This document shows positions 9,364-16,715 of a DNA stretch of 64,000 nt, piece by piece; the stretch's first letter is position 1, and the number at the start of each line of letters is the position of its first letter. The stretch is from positions 62,001 to 126,000 of the forward strand of contig CAMVRT010000004.1 of the NCBI GenBank assembly GCA_947169975.1. The letters run 5' to 3'. The notes beneath the pieces are model-generated. The model was not told the origin of the DNA, searched no databases, and saw nothing but the letters and a program-made list of their open reading frames with translations. The DNA comes from an uncultured Oscillospiraceae bacterium (GTDB lineage: Bacteria > Bacillota > Clostridia > Oscillospirales > Oscillospiraceae). The translations under genes were made by a program, and so were the position numbers.

Positions 9364-9397
9364 GGAAAAGCGCGGTGCAAACGCACCGCGCTTTTCC
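9364..9397 (-). terminator. terminator hairpin downstream of tsf, copy 2
   Basis: ggaaaagcgcggtgc-aaac-gcaccgcgcttttcc, 15 bp from the tsf stop codon. Confidence 0.75.
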
Positions 9398-9411
9398 TAT
9401 GACAAAATTGA

Positions 9412-10338
9412 TTACTTGCCCATGTTCATCTGAGCAGCGACCTCGGCAGCGAAGTCCTCCTGCTTCTTCTCGATGCCCTCGCCGGTCATGAAGCGAACGG
9501 CCTTGACGAACTTTACGGAGCCGCCCAGCTTCTTGGCGGCGTCGGCGATATACTGCTCCACCGTGCCGGTGAAGATATCGCCGCGGACGAACTCCTGCTG
9601 CAGCAGGCAGTTCTCCTCGTAGAACTTGTTCATCTTGCCCATGACGATCTTTTCCTTGACCTGCTGAGGCTTGTTGGCCATCTTGGGATCGGCGTCCATA
9701 AGAGCCAGAGCGACCTTCTTCTCCTCAGCCAGCACCTCGTCGCTGACGTCGGCCTTGTCCCAGAAGCGGGGATTCAGAGCGGCGATCTGCATGGCGACGT
9801 TCTTGCCGATCTCGGTGGCGTCGATGCCGCCTTCCACAGCCAGATTGACCATGACGCCGATCTTGCCGCCGGCATGGACATAGCCAACGCTGGTGTTGTC
9901 GTTGTAGCGGACAAAGCGGCGGATCTGCAGGTTCTCACCGATGGACATGACCTTCTCGGGCAGGGTCTCGGCCACGGTCAGGCTGGAGCCGGGATACTTG
10001 CAGTTCAGCAGAGCGTCCACATCGGCGGGATCGCTGTCCACAACGGCCTTGGCGATATCCTTGACGAAAGCCACGAAAGCAGCGCTCTTGGCGCAGAAGT
10101 CGGTCTCGCAGTTGACTTCCACAACGGCGCCCACGCCGTTCTCCACCAGCACGTAAGCCATGCCCTCGGCGGCGATGCGGCCGGCCTTCTTGGCGGCCTT
10201 GGCCAGGCCCTTCTCGCGCAGGTACTCAACGGCCTTGTCCATATCGCCGTCGGTCTCGGTCAGAGCCTTCTTGCAATCCATCATGCCCACGCCGGTCATC
10301 TCGCGCAGGGTCTTCACATCAGCAGCGGTAAAAGCCAT
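9412..10338 (-). CDS. tsf: elongation factor Ts
   Basis: MAFTAADVKTLREMTGVGMMDCKKALTETDGDMDKAVEYLREKGLAKAAKKAGRIAAEG. Confidence 0.97.
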   Translation of the reverse strand: MAFTAADVKTLREMTGVGMMDCKKALTETDGDMDKAVEYLREKGLAKAAKKAGRIAAEGMAYVLVENGVGAVVEVNCETDFCAKSAAFVAFVKDIAKAVVDSDPADVDALLNCKYPGSSLTVAETLPEKVMSIGENLQIRRFVRYNDNTSVGYVHAGGKIGVMVNLAVEGGIDATEIGKNVAMQIAALNPRFWDKADVSDEVLAEEKKVALALMDADPKMANKPQQVKEKIVMGKMNKFYEENCLLQQEFVRGDIFTGTVEQYIADAAKKLGGSVKFVKAVRFMTGEGIEKKQEDFAAEVAAQMNMGK

Positions 10339-10380
10339 TTGAAATATCCTCCTGTAATTGATAATAGTTTTTCATGAAAA

Positions 10381-10404
10381 GGGGCAGGGACAAATCCCTG
10401 CCCC
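10381..10404 (-). terminator. hairpin between rpsB and tsf (attenuator-like)
   Basis: ggggcaggga-caaa-tccctgcccc stem followed on the minus strand by TTTT. Confidence 0.55.
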
Positions 10405-10430
10405 GTTGATTACGCGGTCGTATGGTAAGA

Positions 10431-11168
10431 TTACTCGGCGTCGGCGGTCTCGGCAGCCTCGGCCTCCTCGGTCTGCTCACCCTGACGGCCTTCGATCATG
10501 GCGTTGGCCATCACGGAGGAGATCAGGCGAATGGCGCGGATGGCGTCATCGTTGCCGGGGATGGGATAGTCGATCTCATCGGGATCGCAGTTGGTGTCGG
10601 CGATGGCGACAACAGGGATACCCAGACGGTGAGCCTCGGCAATGGCGTTGCGCTCCTTGCGGGTGTCAACGATGAACAGAGCGCCGGGGAGCTTCTTCAT
10701 TTCCTTGACGCCGCCCAGATACTTCTCCAGCTTCTCGATCTCGCCCATGTGCTTGATGACTTCCTTCTTGGGCAGCATATCGAAGGTACCGTCGGTCTGC
10801 ATGGCCTTGAGCTGATTCAGACGGTCGATACGGGTACGCATGGTCTTGAAGTTGGTCATCATGCCGCCCAGCCAGCGGGCGTTGACATAGTACATGTTGC
10901 AGCGGAGAGCCTCGTCCTTGATGGCCTCCTGAGCCTGCTTCTTGGTACCCACGAACAGCAGGGACTGACCGGACTCGGACAGCTCGCGGACGAAGTTATA
11001 GGCCTCCTCCAGCTTCTTCACCGTCTTCTGCAGGTCGATGATATAGATGCCGTTGCGCTCGGTATAGATATACGGAGCCATCTTGGGGTTCCAGCGACGG
11101 GTCTGGTGACCGAAGTGCACACCGGCCTCCAGCAGGGCCTTCATGGATACGACGTTCTGATTTGCCAT
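10431..11168 (-). CDS. rpsB: 30S ribosomal protein S2
   Basis: [50 protein letters not shown]. Confidence 0.97.
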   Translation of the reverse strand: MANQNVVSMKALLEAGVHFGHQTRRWNPKMAPYIYTERNGIYIIDLQKTVKKLEEAYNFVRELSESGQSLLFVGTKKQAQEAIKDEALRCNMYYVNARWLGGMMTNFKTMRTRIDRLNQLKAMQTDGTFDMLPKKEVIKHMGEIEKLEKYLGGVKEMKKLPGALFIVDTRKERNAIAEAHRLGIPVVAIADTNCDPDEIDYPIPGNDDAIRAIRLISSVMANAMIEGRQGEQTEEAEAAETADAE

Positions 11169-11280
11169 GGTTTTTCATTTCTCCTTTTGTTTTTAGTTTG
11201 TACCTCCAGCCCCATCATCCTACCGGCCAACCGATGATCGGCACCGACCGGACGTCCGGAGCTGTGCGGAATGCTGAAAT

Positions 11281-11309
11281 ATAATACCACAGGCCTTTTG
11301 GGAATGCAA
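11281..11309 (-). promoter_or_regulatory. sigma-70/SigA-type promoter of rpsB-tsf
   Basis: Minus strand TTGCAT-N17-TATTAT. Confidence 0.6.
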
Positions 11310-11360
11310 GAAATTTTTTCACAAAATAGTTGCTTTTTTCTATGTGTTTTCCGCCTGTTT

Positions 11361-11654
11361 TCAAAATCTTCTGTTTCTTTTCGGCGGCGGCGGATTGTCC
11401 CTGCGCTGGAAGGGCTTATCAATCAGAATGACGTCGTCGCCAAACCGCGTGATGCAGTCCCACGGTATGTAGTAATCCTCTCCCCTGCCGAACAGGCCAA
11501 AGAAACGGCAGGGGCCAAATACAATGAGCGCCTTTACCTCTCCCTCCGGGATTTTCAGCTCCAGATCGCCGACATAGCCAAGACGGCATCCGTCGCAGAC
11601 GTTGATGACCTCTTTGCGCCGCAGCATAGAAAACCGATTAACCATATATTCCAC
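11361..11654 (-). CDS. YlmC/YmxH family sporulation-associated PRC-barrel protein
   Basis: RKEVINVCDGCRLGYVGDLELKIPEGEVKALIVFGP...GRGEDYYIPWDCITRFGDDVILID. Confidence 0.85.
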   Translation of the reverse strand: MEYMVNRFSMLRRKEVINVCDGCRLGYVGDLELKIPEGEVKALIVFGPCRFFGLFGRGEDYYIPWDCITRFGDDVILIDKPFQRRDNPPPPKRNRRF

Positions 11655-11692
11655 CTCGGCCCACTGTATGAGCGCAGCGGTTCGTCCTATGC

Positions 11693-11720
11693 AAAAAAGC
11701 AGCGGCGGATCATCCGCCGC
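11693..11720 (-). terminator. rho-independent terminator
   Basis: gcggcggat-c-atccgccgc with a TTTTTT run on the minus strand, downstream of the 95-aa ORF. Confidence 0.7.
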
Positions 11721-11727
11721 CGCTTCG

Positions 11728-12015
11728 TTATCGGATCCAGTAGATCACATAGCACTCCACCATGTCGCCGCGATAGAGAAAAATATTCTCGCCCATCTCG
11801 ATGTGTCTGCCGAACAGAAGATCCGGGATGAACAGCCGCGCCGTGGTACGGCGCGGGCCTTTCAGCGTCAGACCTTCCTTCGTGGGATTGTTATGCAGCG
11901 CCGTGGCAGCCTCTTCCAGACCGGGAAGCTGCAGCTGCACCTCCAGCCGGTGCAGATCCTTCTCGGCGTTGATGTAGACGAGATTATCCTCATCCTGCAG
12001 CCATTGGATATTCAT
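11728..12015 (-). CDS. hypothetical protein (95 aa)
   Basis: Intact ORF (MNIQWLQDEDNLVYINAEKDLHRLEVQLQLPG...) directly downstream of the cobC-like gene and followed by a terminator; family not recognised. Confidence 0.6.
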   Translation of the reverse strand: MNIQWLQDEDNLVYINAEKDLHRLEVQLQLPGLEEAATALHNNPTKEGLTLKGPRRTTARLFIPDLLFGRHIEMGENIFLYRGDMVECYVIYWIR

Positions 12016-12030
12016 GCGCCTTCCTCCCTG

Positions 12031-12894
12031 TCAGCGGTTCTTTTTGGCCAGCTCCGCCAGTTCGGGGTACTTGCTGATGATATAGCTGTAGCTGCTCCGG
12101 CGGTGGGGCACAAGACAGTTGCTGCAGTCCTTGTGGCCGTTCTCCAGATAGACGAAATTGCCGCCGCACTTGCTGCCCAGCGTATAGAGCGGGCAGTAGC
12201 AGAAAAGGCAGTTGAAGTTGTCCGGATCGTCTGTCTTATGACAGGGGAAAAATTCGCAGGCCCGGTGCTGTGTGAATGAGTAATTGCACTCCTCCGGCTT
12301 TTTGTTTCTCCAATCGCTGCTCATAGGTACCTCCTTCAAGTCACTATATCCTATCGTTTCATCGTTCAATTCCAGCACATAGCCGTGTCCGGGCGCCGGC
12401 TGCCATTCATATCGGCTGCGACCCTCTCCCGGAAACAGTGCAGTCATGATGGCGGCGATCACGCCTCCGTGGGTAACGATCACCGCGCTGCGTCCGTCGG
12501 ACAAAACCTCTCCGAAGGCTGTCAGCACGCGGCGGGTCATCTGCTCTCCGCTCTCCCCGCTAGGCGGCACATTGCCCTCGTTGTCGCCGCTGATCCAGGC
12601 CTGATAGGCCGGGTCGTCCTTCAGCGTTTCGTAGCTTTTCAGTTCAAATGCGCCGAAGTCGATCTCCCGGAAGCCGGGCACCACTTCTCTCTCAACTTTT
12701 CCGAACAGCAGCGTCATCGTCTCATCACAGCGCATCATGCCGCTGGTGATGTATCGCTGCGCATCCGGAATGTCGTAATGAATTCGCTCCAGCTGCCGTA
12801 CCCCCTCCGCCGAGAGAGGCAGATCCGAGCTGCCGCAGTAGAGCCGACGCTCATTGGCCGTTGTCAGGCCGTGGCGGATGAGATAGATCTTCAT
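12031..12894 (-). CDS. histidine phosphatase (CobC/alpha-ribazole phosphatase-like) fused to C-terminal cysteine-rich small domain
   Basis: MKIYLIRHGLTTANERRLYCGSSDLPLS...VTHGGVIAA, then CNYSFTQHRACEFFPCHKTDDPDNFNCLFCYCPLYTLGSKCGGNFVYLENGHKDCSNCLVPH. Confidence 0.82.
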   Translation of the reverse strand: MKIYLIRHGLTTANERRLYCGSSDLPLSAEGVRQLERIHYDIPDAQRYITSGMMRCDETMTLLFGKVEREVVPGFREIDFGAFELKSYETLKDDPAYQAWISGDNEGNVPPSGESGEQMTRRVLTAFGEVLSDGRSAVIVTHGGVIAAIMTALFPGEGRSRYEWQPAPGHGYVLELNDETIGYSDLKEVPMSSDWRNKKPEECNYSFTQHRACEFFPCHKTDDPDNFNCLFCYCPLYTLGSKCGGNFVYLENGHKDCSNCLVPHRRSSYSYIISKYPELAELAKKNR

Positions 12895-13265
12895 TTCAGT
12901 CTCTGCTCCAATCCGCAGAAAATACGGCTTACTCGGTCTGCATGTGCGGCCAGATACTGGCACAGGCGGCCGGTCTCATTGCGCCAGAGCCGGAGCCGTG
13001 CGCTCATAGGTACAACGCCGCAGGAGACGTCGTCACAAATCAACACGCTGTCCGCCCATTGTTCTGCGTGCGCCTCAAAACAGGCAACCGGATCGGCGTC
13101 GGCATCCACGCAGGCCAGCGTGAATTCCTCCAAATGATACACACAGCGGCGGGAAAAGTCGATTTCAAGACCGCTGCAGGAGAACACATCGCTGTCAGCC
13201 AGGGCATACGTCTCTCTGGCCCAGTTCAGCTTGCCCTGAAAGGCACCGCCGATGATCAATACCAT
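12891..13265 (-). CDS. short CobU-like protein with degenerate P-loop
   Basis: MVLIIGGAFQGKLNWARETYALADSD...DSVLICDDVSCGVVPMSARLRLWRNETGRLCQYLAAHADRVSRIFCGLEQRLK; CobU-like ends, central region missing. Confidence 0.7.
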   Translation of the reverse strand: MVLIIGGAFQGKLNWARETYALADSDVFSCSGLEIDFSRRCVYHLEEFTLACVDADADPVACFEAHAEQWADSVLICDDVSCGVVPMSARLRLWRNETGRLCQYLAAHADRVSRIFCGLEQRLK

Positions 13266-13278
13266 TTGCTCTCCCCTC

Positions 13279-14013
13279 CTATATCAGTGCGAAGGCGGCA
13301 GCGCCGCAGATCTCCGAAAGAGTCAGCGCGTAGCCGGCCACATCGCCGTTCATGCCGCCCAGTGCACGATTCCCGCGCCAGACAGCCAGACCGTAAACAG
13401 CAAGCTCAATGATGAGCGCAAAGCCCCCTGTTCCGCTGATCAGGAAGCCGGCGGTCAGGGCGGCCGCCAGCATCACAAGCAGCGTTGCAGCGTGTCCCTT
13501 CCGGATAGCTTGCCGGGCATACTGGCTGGAGGTCATGGGCGGCAAAAGAGTAACAGAAAGTGAGCTGCCGCAGCGGCTGACCACCGGGATCAGAAGGAGC
13601 AGACGGATATCGCCGCTGCCCAATGCAAAAACGCTGAACAAAGCAAGAACCGCCAACACACAGCCGATGACGGCAAAGGAGCCCACATGAGGGTCCTTCA
13701 GGATGGCCCGGCGCTTGTCCGGCGCGGCGCAGGAGCGCACCGCGTCCACCACGTCCATAAAGCCGTCCAGATGGATGGCGCCGGTGACGGCGACGGGATA
13801 GGCGCAGAGAAGCAGCGCAGACATTATGGCGGGAACAGCAAAATGCCGCAGCAGCCAGGCAAGCCCCCACCACAGCGCGCCGATCTCCAGGCCGAGGATC
13901 GGAAGAAACACCAGCATCAGCGGCCGGGCGTCCTCGTCCCAGACACGCCAGGGACTGGGGATAAAGCAGAACATGGAGCGGCACATGGCCCAGGCATGCA
14001 GATATCGCTTCAT
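13279..14013 (-). CDS. cobS: adenosylcobinamide-GDP ribazoletransferase
   Basis: FCFIPSPWRVWDEDARPLML...AIHLDGFMDVVDAVRSCAAPDKRRAILKDPHVGSFAVIG. Confidence 0.9.
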   Translation of the reverse strand: MKRYLHAWAMCRSMFCFIPSPWRVWDEDARPLMLVFLPILGLEIGALWWGLAWLLRHFAVPAIMSALLLCAYPVAVTGAIHLDGFMDVVDAVRSCAAPDKRRAILKDPHVGSFAVIGCVLAVLALFSVFALGSGDIRLLLLIPVVSRCGSSLSVTLLPPMTSSQYARQAIRKGHAATLLVMLAAALTAGFLISGTGGFALIIELAVYGLAVWRGNRALGGMNGDVAGYALTLSEICGAAAFALI

Positions 14014-14546
14014 TCCGGCAATCCCCCCTTGTAGATGATCGGCTGACCGGCGACCATCTCAATTACCGTGTCACATTCCGCGGCACAGGCGCGGTCAGCC
14101 ATGGCCAGCGATGTGCGGTACAGCTCCGTGATTTCGTCATACCGCTCTGCGTCCGAATAAATGGCGTCGCTGACGATGACGGCGTTATTCACTGATCGGA
14201 TAAACGCGGCAAGATCCGACGCGCAACGCTCCCCTGCTTGTTTGTCGATGTGGCTGCCTGCAAACATCTCATTCATCAGCAGTGCCGTAACGCTGTCCAG
14301 CAGAAACGTACCGTTTCGATCAGCACTGTCCAATACATCGAAAATATGGCGGCCGCACTCGATCGTCTCAAAGCCCATGCCGGCGCGATCCGCCACATGG
14401 CGGCGGATACGCTGACGGTCCTCCTCATCCACAGGGATCATGGTAGCCACGTAATACAGCGCTCCGTCTCCGGCAAGGCGTACCGCCAGATCCTGGGCGA
14501 GAGACGATTTTCCGTTTTTAGCACCGCCGGAGAGAAAAATGGTCAT
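14010..14546 (-). CDS. cobU: bifunctional adenosylcobinamide kinase/guanylyltransferase
   Basis: MTIFLSGGAKNGKSSLAQDLAVRL...YYVATMIPVDEEDRQRIRRHVADR; intact P-loop and guanylylated-His region. Confidence 0.9.
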   Translation of the reverse strand: MTIFLSGGAKNGKSSLAQDLAVRLAGDGALYYVATMIPVDEEDRQRIRRHVADRAGMGFETIECGRHIFDVLDSADRNGTFLLDSVTALLMNEMFAGSHIDKQAGERCASDLAAFIRSVNNAVIVSDAIYSDAERYDEITELYRTSLAMADRACAAECDTVIEMVAGQPIIYKGGLPE

Positions 14547-14548
14547 GG

Positions 14549-15637
14549 TTATTCCTCCACCGTGAACTGATCACCCTGCCGGATCGGCTCCAGATAGTCG
14601 TCGTTGATCCCGGCCTGATCAAAAGTTGCCATGTTGTTCATCACTGCGCAGGCCGCGTCGAGGATCATAAACGCCAGCGGACATCCACTTCCCTCACCCA
14701 GTCGCATGCCAAGAAGCAGCAGCGGCTTGAGGCCCATAGCGTCCATGGCGAGACGGTAGCCGATTTCAAAGGACGCGTGGCTGGGTACCAGATATCCCCG
14801 TACCCGGGGACAAAGCCGGACGGCGCACAGGGCAGCAACAGCAGAGATAAACCCGTCAATGACAACCGGGCGACGACTGGCGGCGGCGCCGAGAAATGCG
14901 CCGCACATGGCGGAAATATCAAAGCCGCCCACCTTGGCCATTACATCCACCACGTCGGCAGCATCGGGCTGATTGACGGCAATGGCCCGGCGGATCACAT
15001 CTTTCTTTTTCCGGAAGCTCTCTTCGGTCAGTCCGCCGCCACGTCCGGTGACGGTATCCACATCCACGCCCAGCAGTACGGAGAGGATCGCAGAAGAAGT
15101 GGTGGTATTGCCGATGCCCATCTCCCCTACGCCCAGCGCGTCGGCGTCGGTGGCAGAAGCCAGCTCATAGCCGGTGCGGATGGCCTGCAGAGCCTGTTCC
15201 CGGCTCATAGCAGGGCCGTCGGTGATGTCCGCCGTGCCGTAGGCAATCTTGCGGTTCAACACGGCGCTATCCCGGATATCGGCATTGACGCCCACATCGC
15301 AAACGGTGATGCCGCAGCCGAAATGCCTGGCCAGCACGGACGCGCCGGTTTTTGCACGGGTCAGATTGACCGTCTGCTGCAGCGTAACCGATTGAGGAGC
15401 ACTGGACACGCCCTGTGCCACAACGCCGTTATCGGCGGCAAAGACCAGAAGATGTGTTGATTTGATTTGATTGTTCACACATCCGGTGATACCGGCCAGC
15501 TGAATGGAGAGGTCCTCCAGCCGTCCCAGACTTCCGGGTGGTTTGGCAAGCTGCGCCTGACGCAGGCGCGCGCAATCCATCGCACCGTCGTCCAGCTGTT
15601 GGATTCGATCGAGGATAACCTGTAACTCTTGTTCCAT
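14549..15637 (-). CDS. cobT: nicotinate-nucleotide-dimethylbenzimidazole phosphoribosyltransferase
   Basis: AKPPGSLGRLEDLSIQLAGITG...VFAADNGVVAQGVSSAPQSVTLQQTVNL...GVGEMGIGNTTTSSAIL. Start at MEQELQV (15637). Confidence 0.92.
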   Translation of the reverse strand: MEQELQVILDRIQQLDDGAMDCARLRQAQLAKPPGSLGRLEDLSIQLAGITGCVNNQIKSTHLLVFAADNGVVAQGVSSAPQSVTLQQTVNLTRAKTGASVLARHFGCGITVCDVGVNADIRDSAVLNRKIAYGTADITDGPAMSREQALQAIRTGYELASATDADALGVGEMGIGNTTTSSAILSVLLGVDVDTVTGRGGGLTEESFRKKKDVIRRAIAVNQPDAADVVDVMAKVGGFDISAMCGAFLGAAASRRPVVIDGFISAVAALCAVRLCPRVRGYLVPSHASFEIGYRLAMDAMGLKPLLLLGMRLGEGSGCPLAFMILDAACAVMNNMATFDQAGINDDYLEPIRQGDQFTVEE

Positions 15638-15821
15638 AGATGGTCCTTCCATGTTGATATACAACATATGTAAAGTAATATAGCCTGTCATTCGTTTCTC
15701 ATTATTGATATGATCATCCAAGCTAAATTGCCTTGATTCCCTGCGTTTAATTATACGGTATGCGCCGGAAAAGTCAAGCGGCATCGGCCTTTGACGAACT
15801 CGGACACCTTTTGTCATGATG

Positions 15822-15848
15822 GTATATGATATCTTTTCCCGGGAAATA
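15822..15848 (+). promoter_or_regulatory. SigF/SigG-like forespore promoter for sigG
   Basis: GTATA at 15822-15826, 14 nt, GGGAAATA at 15841-15848; resembles the B. subtilis SigF consensus GYATA...GGNNAHTR. Confidence 0.45.
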
Positions 15849-15850
15849 CT

Positions 15851-15869
15851 CTCCTCCATAACGGAGGAG
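15851..15869 (+). promoter_or_regulatory. hairpin sequestering the sigG Shine-Dalgarno
   Basis: ctcctcc-ataac-ggaggag; right arm is the SD for ATG at 15878. Confidence 0.6.
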
Positions 15870-15877
15870 GGATCGGC

Positions 15878-16648
15878 ATGCGCGGAAAAGTGGAGATATG
15901 CGGCATCGATACTGCAAAGCTTCAGGTGCTGAAGAACGACGAGATGATGGAGCTTCTCAAACAGGCGAAGGCCGGCGATCAGGCGGCAAGAGAAAAGCTG
16001 ATCTGCGGCAATCTGCGCCTGGTTTTGTCGGTAATCCAGCGGTTTCTGGGACGCGGCGCCAATGCCGATGATCTCTTTCAGGTCGGATGCATCGGGCTGA
16101 TGAAAGCCATCGACAATTTTGATGTGGACCAGTGCGTCCGCTTCTCCACCTATGGCGTTCCCATGATCATCGGTGAGATCCGCCGGTATCTGCGCGACAA
16201 CAGCTCCGTCCGTGTCAGCCGCAGCATGCGCGATACTGCATACCGGGTCCTGCAGGCAAGAGAAAAGCTGGTGAGCCAGTCCCAGCGGGAACCGACGGTG
16301 GAGCAGCTGGCAAAATATCTCGATCTCCCGCGGGAGGACGTGGTGATGGCCATGGACGCCATGGTGGATCCCGTGTCACTCTATGACCCCGTCTATTCTG
16401 ACGGCGGAGACTCCGTATGCGTGATGGATCAGGTGAAAGACAACACCAATACGGACGAGAGCTGGATCGAACAGATCACGCTGAAGGAGGCCATCTCCCG
16501 CCTCGGAGCAAGAGAGCGTCGGATCCTGGCCATGCGCTTTTACCAGGGGATGACCCAGATGGAGGTCTCGGCGCGGATCGGTATTTCCCAGGCGCAGGTC
16601 AGCCGGCTGGAAAAGAGCGCTATCGGCAGTATCCGCCAGGCGCTATAA
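15878..16648 (+). CDS. sigG: RNA polymerase sporulation sigma factor SigG
   Basis: KVEICGIDTAKLQVLKNDEMMELLKQAKAGDQAAREKLICGNLRLVLSVIQRF...FDVDQCVRFSTYGVPMIIGEIRRYLRDNSSVRVSRSMRDTAYRVLQ...MTQMEVSARIGISQAQVSRLEKSAI. Confidence 0.93.
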   Translation: MRGKVEICGIDTAKLQVLKNDEMMELLKQAKAGDQAAREKLICGNLRLVLSVIQRFLGRGANADDLFQVGCIGLMKAIDNFDVDQCVRFSTYGVPMIIGEIRRYLRDNSSVRVSRSMRDTAYRVLQAREKLVSQSQREPTVEQLAKYLDLPREDVVMAMDAMVDPVSLYDPVYSDGGDSVCVMDQVKDNTNTDESWIEQITLKEAISRLGARERRILAMRFYQGMTQMEVSARIGISQAQVSRLEKSAIGSIRQAL

Positions 16649-16715
16649 CGGGCTTGTCAAACCGATCGTCTCATGATAAAATGTTGCCGAAATCAAAGAA
16701 AGGCGGCTTACAGAC

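Larger units (their letters stand above)
9124..9397. repeat. multi-hairpin intergenic cassette bounded by two identical palindromes
   Basis: Perfect stems at 9124-9157, 9164-9194, 9223-9245, 9271-9303, 9315-9336 and 9364-9397, plus an 8-bp outer pairing 9157-9164/9259-9266. Confidence 0.7.

Noticed and set aside
9123-9398. CRISPR-like array
   Set aside because: Only two copies of the 36-bp repeat, 240 bp apart, with palindromic terminator character and no regular spacers or cas genes.
15638-15821. Possible cobalamin riboswitch upstream of cobT
   Set aside because: No B12-box-like sequence or riboswitch-like architecture visible in the short cobT-sigG intergenic region.
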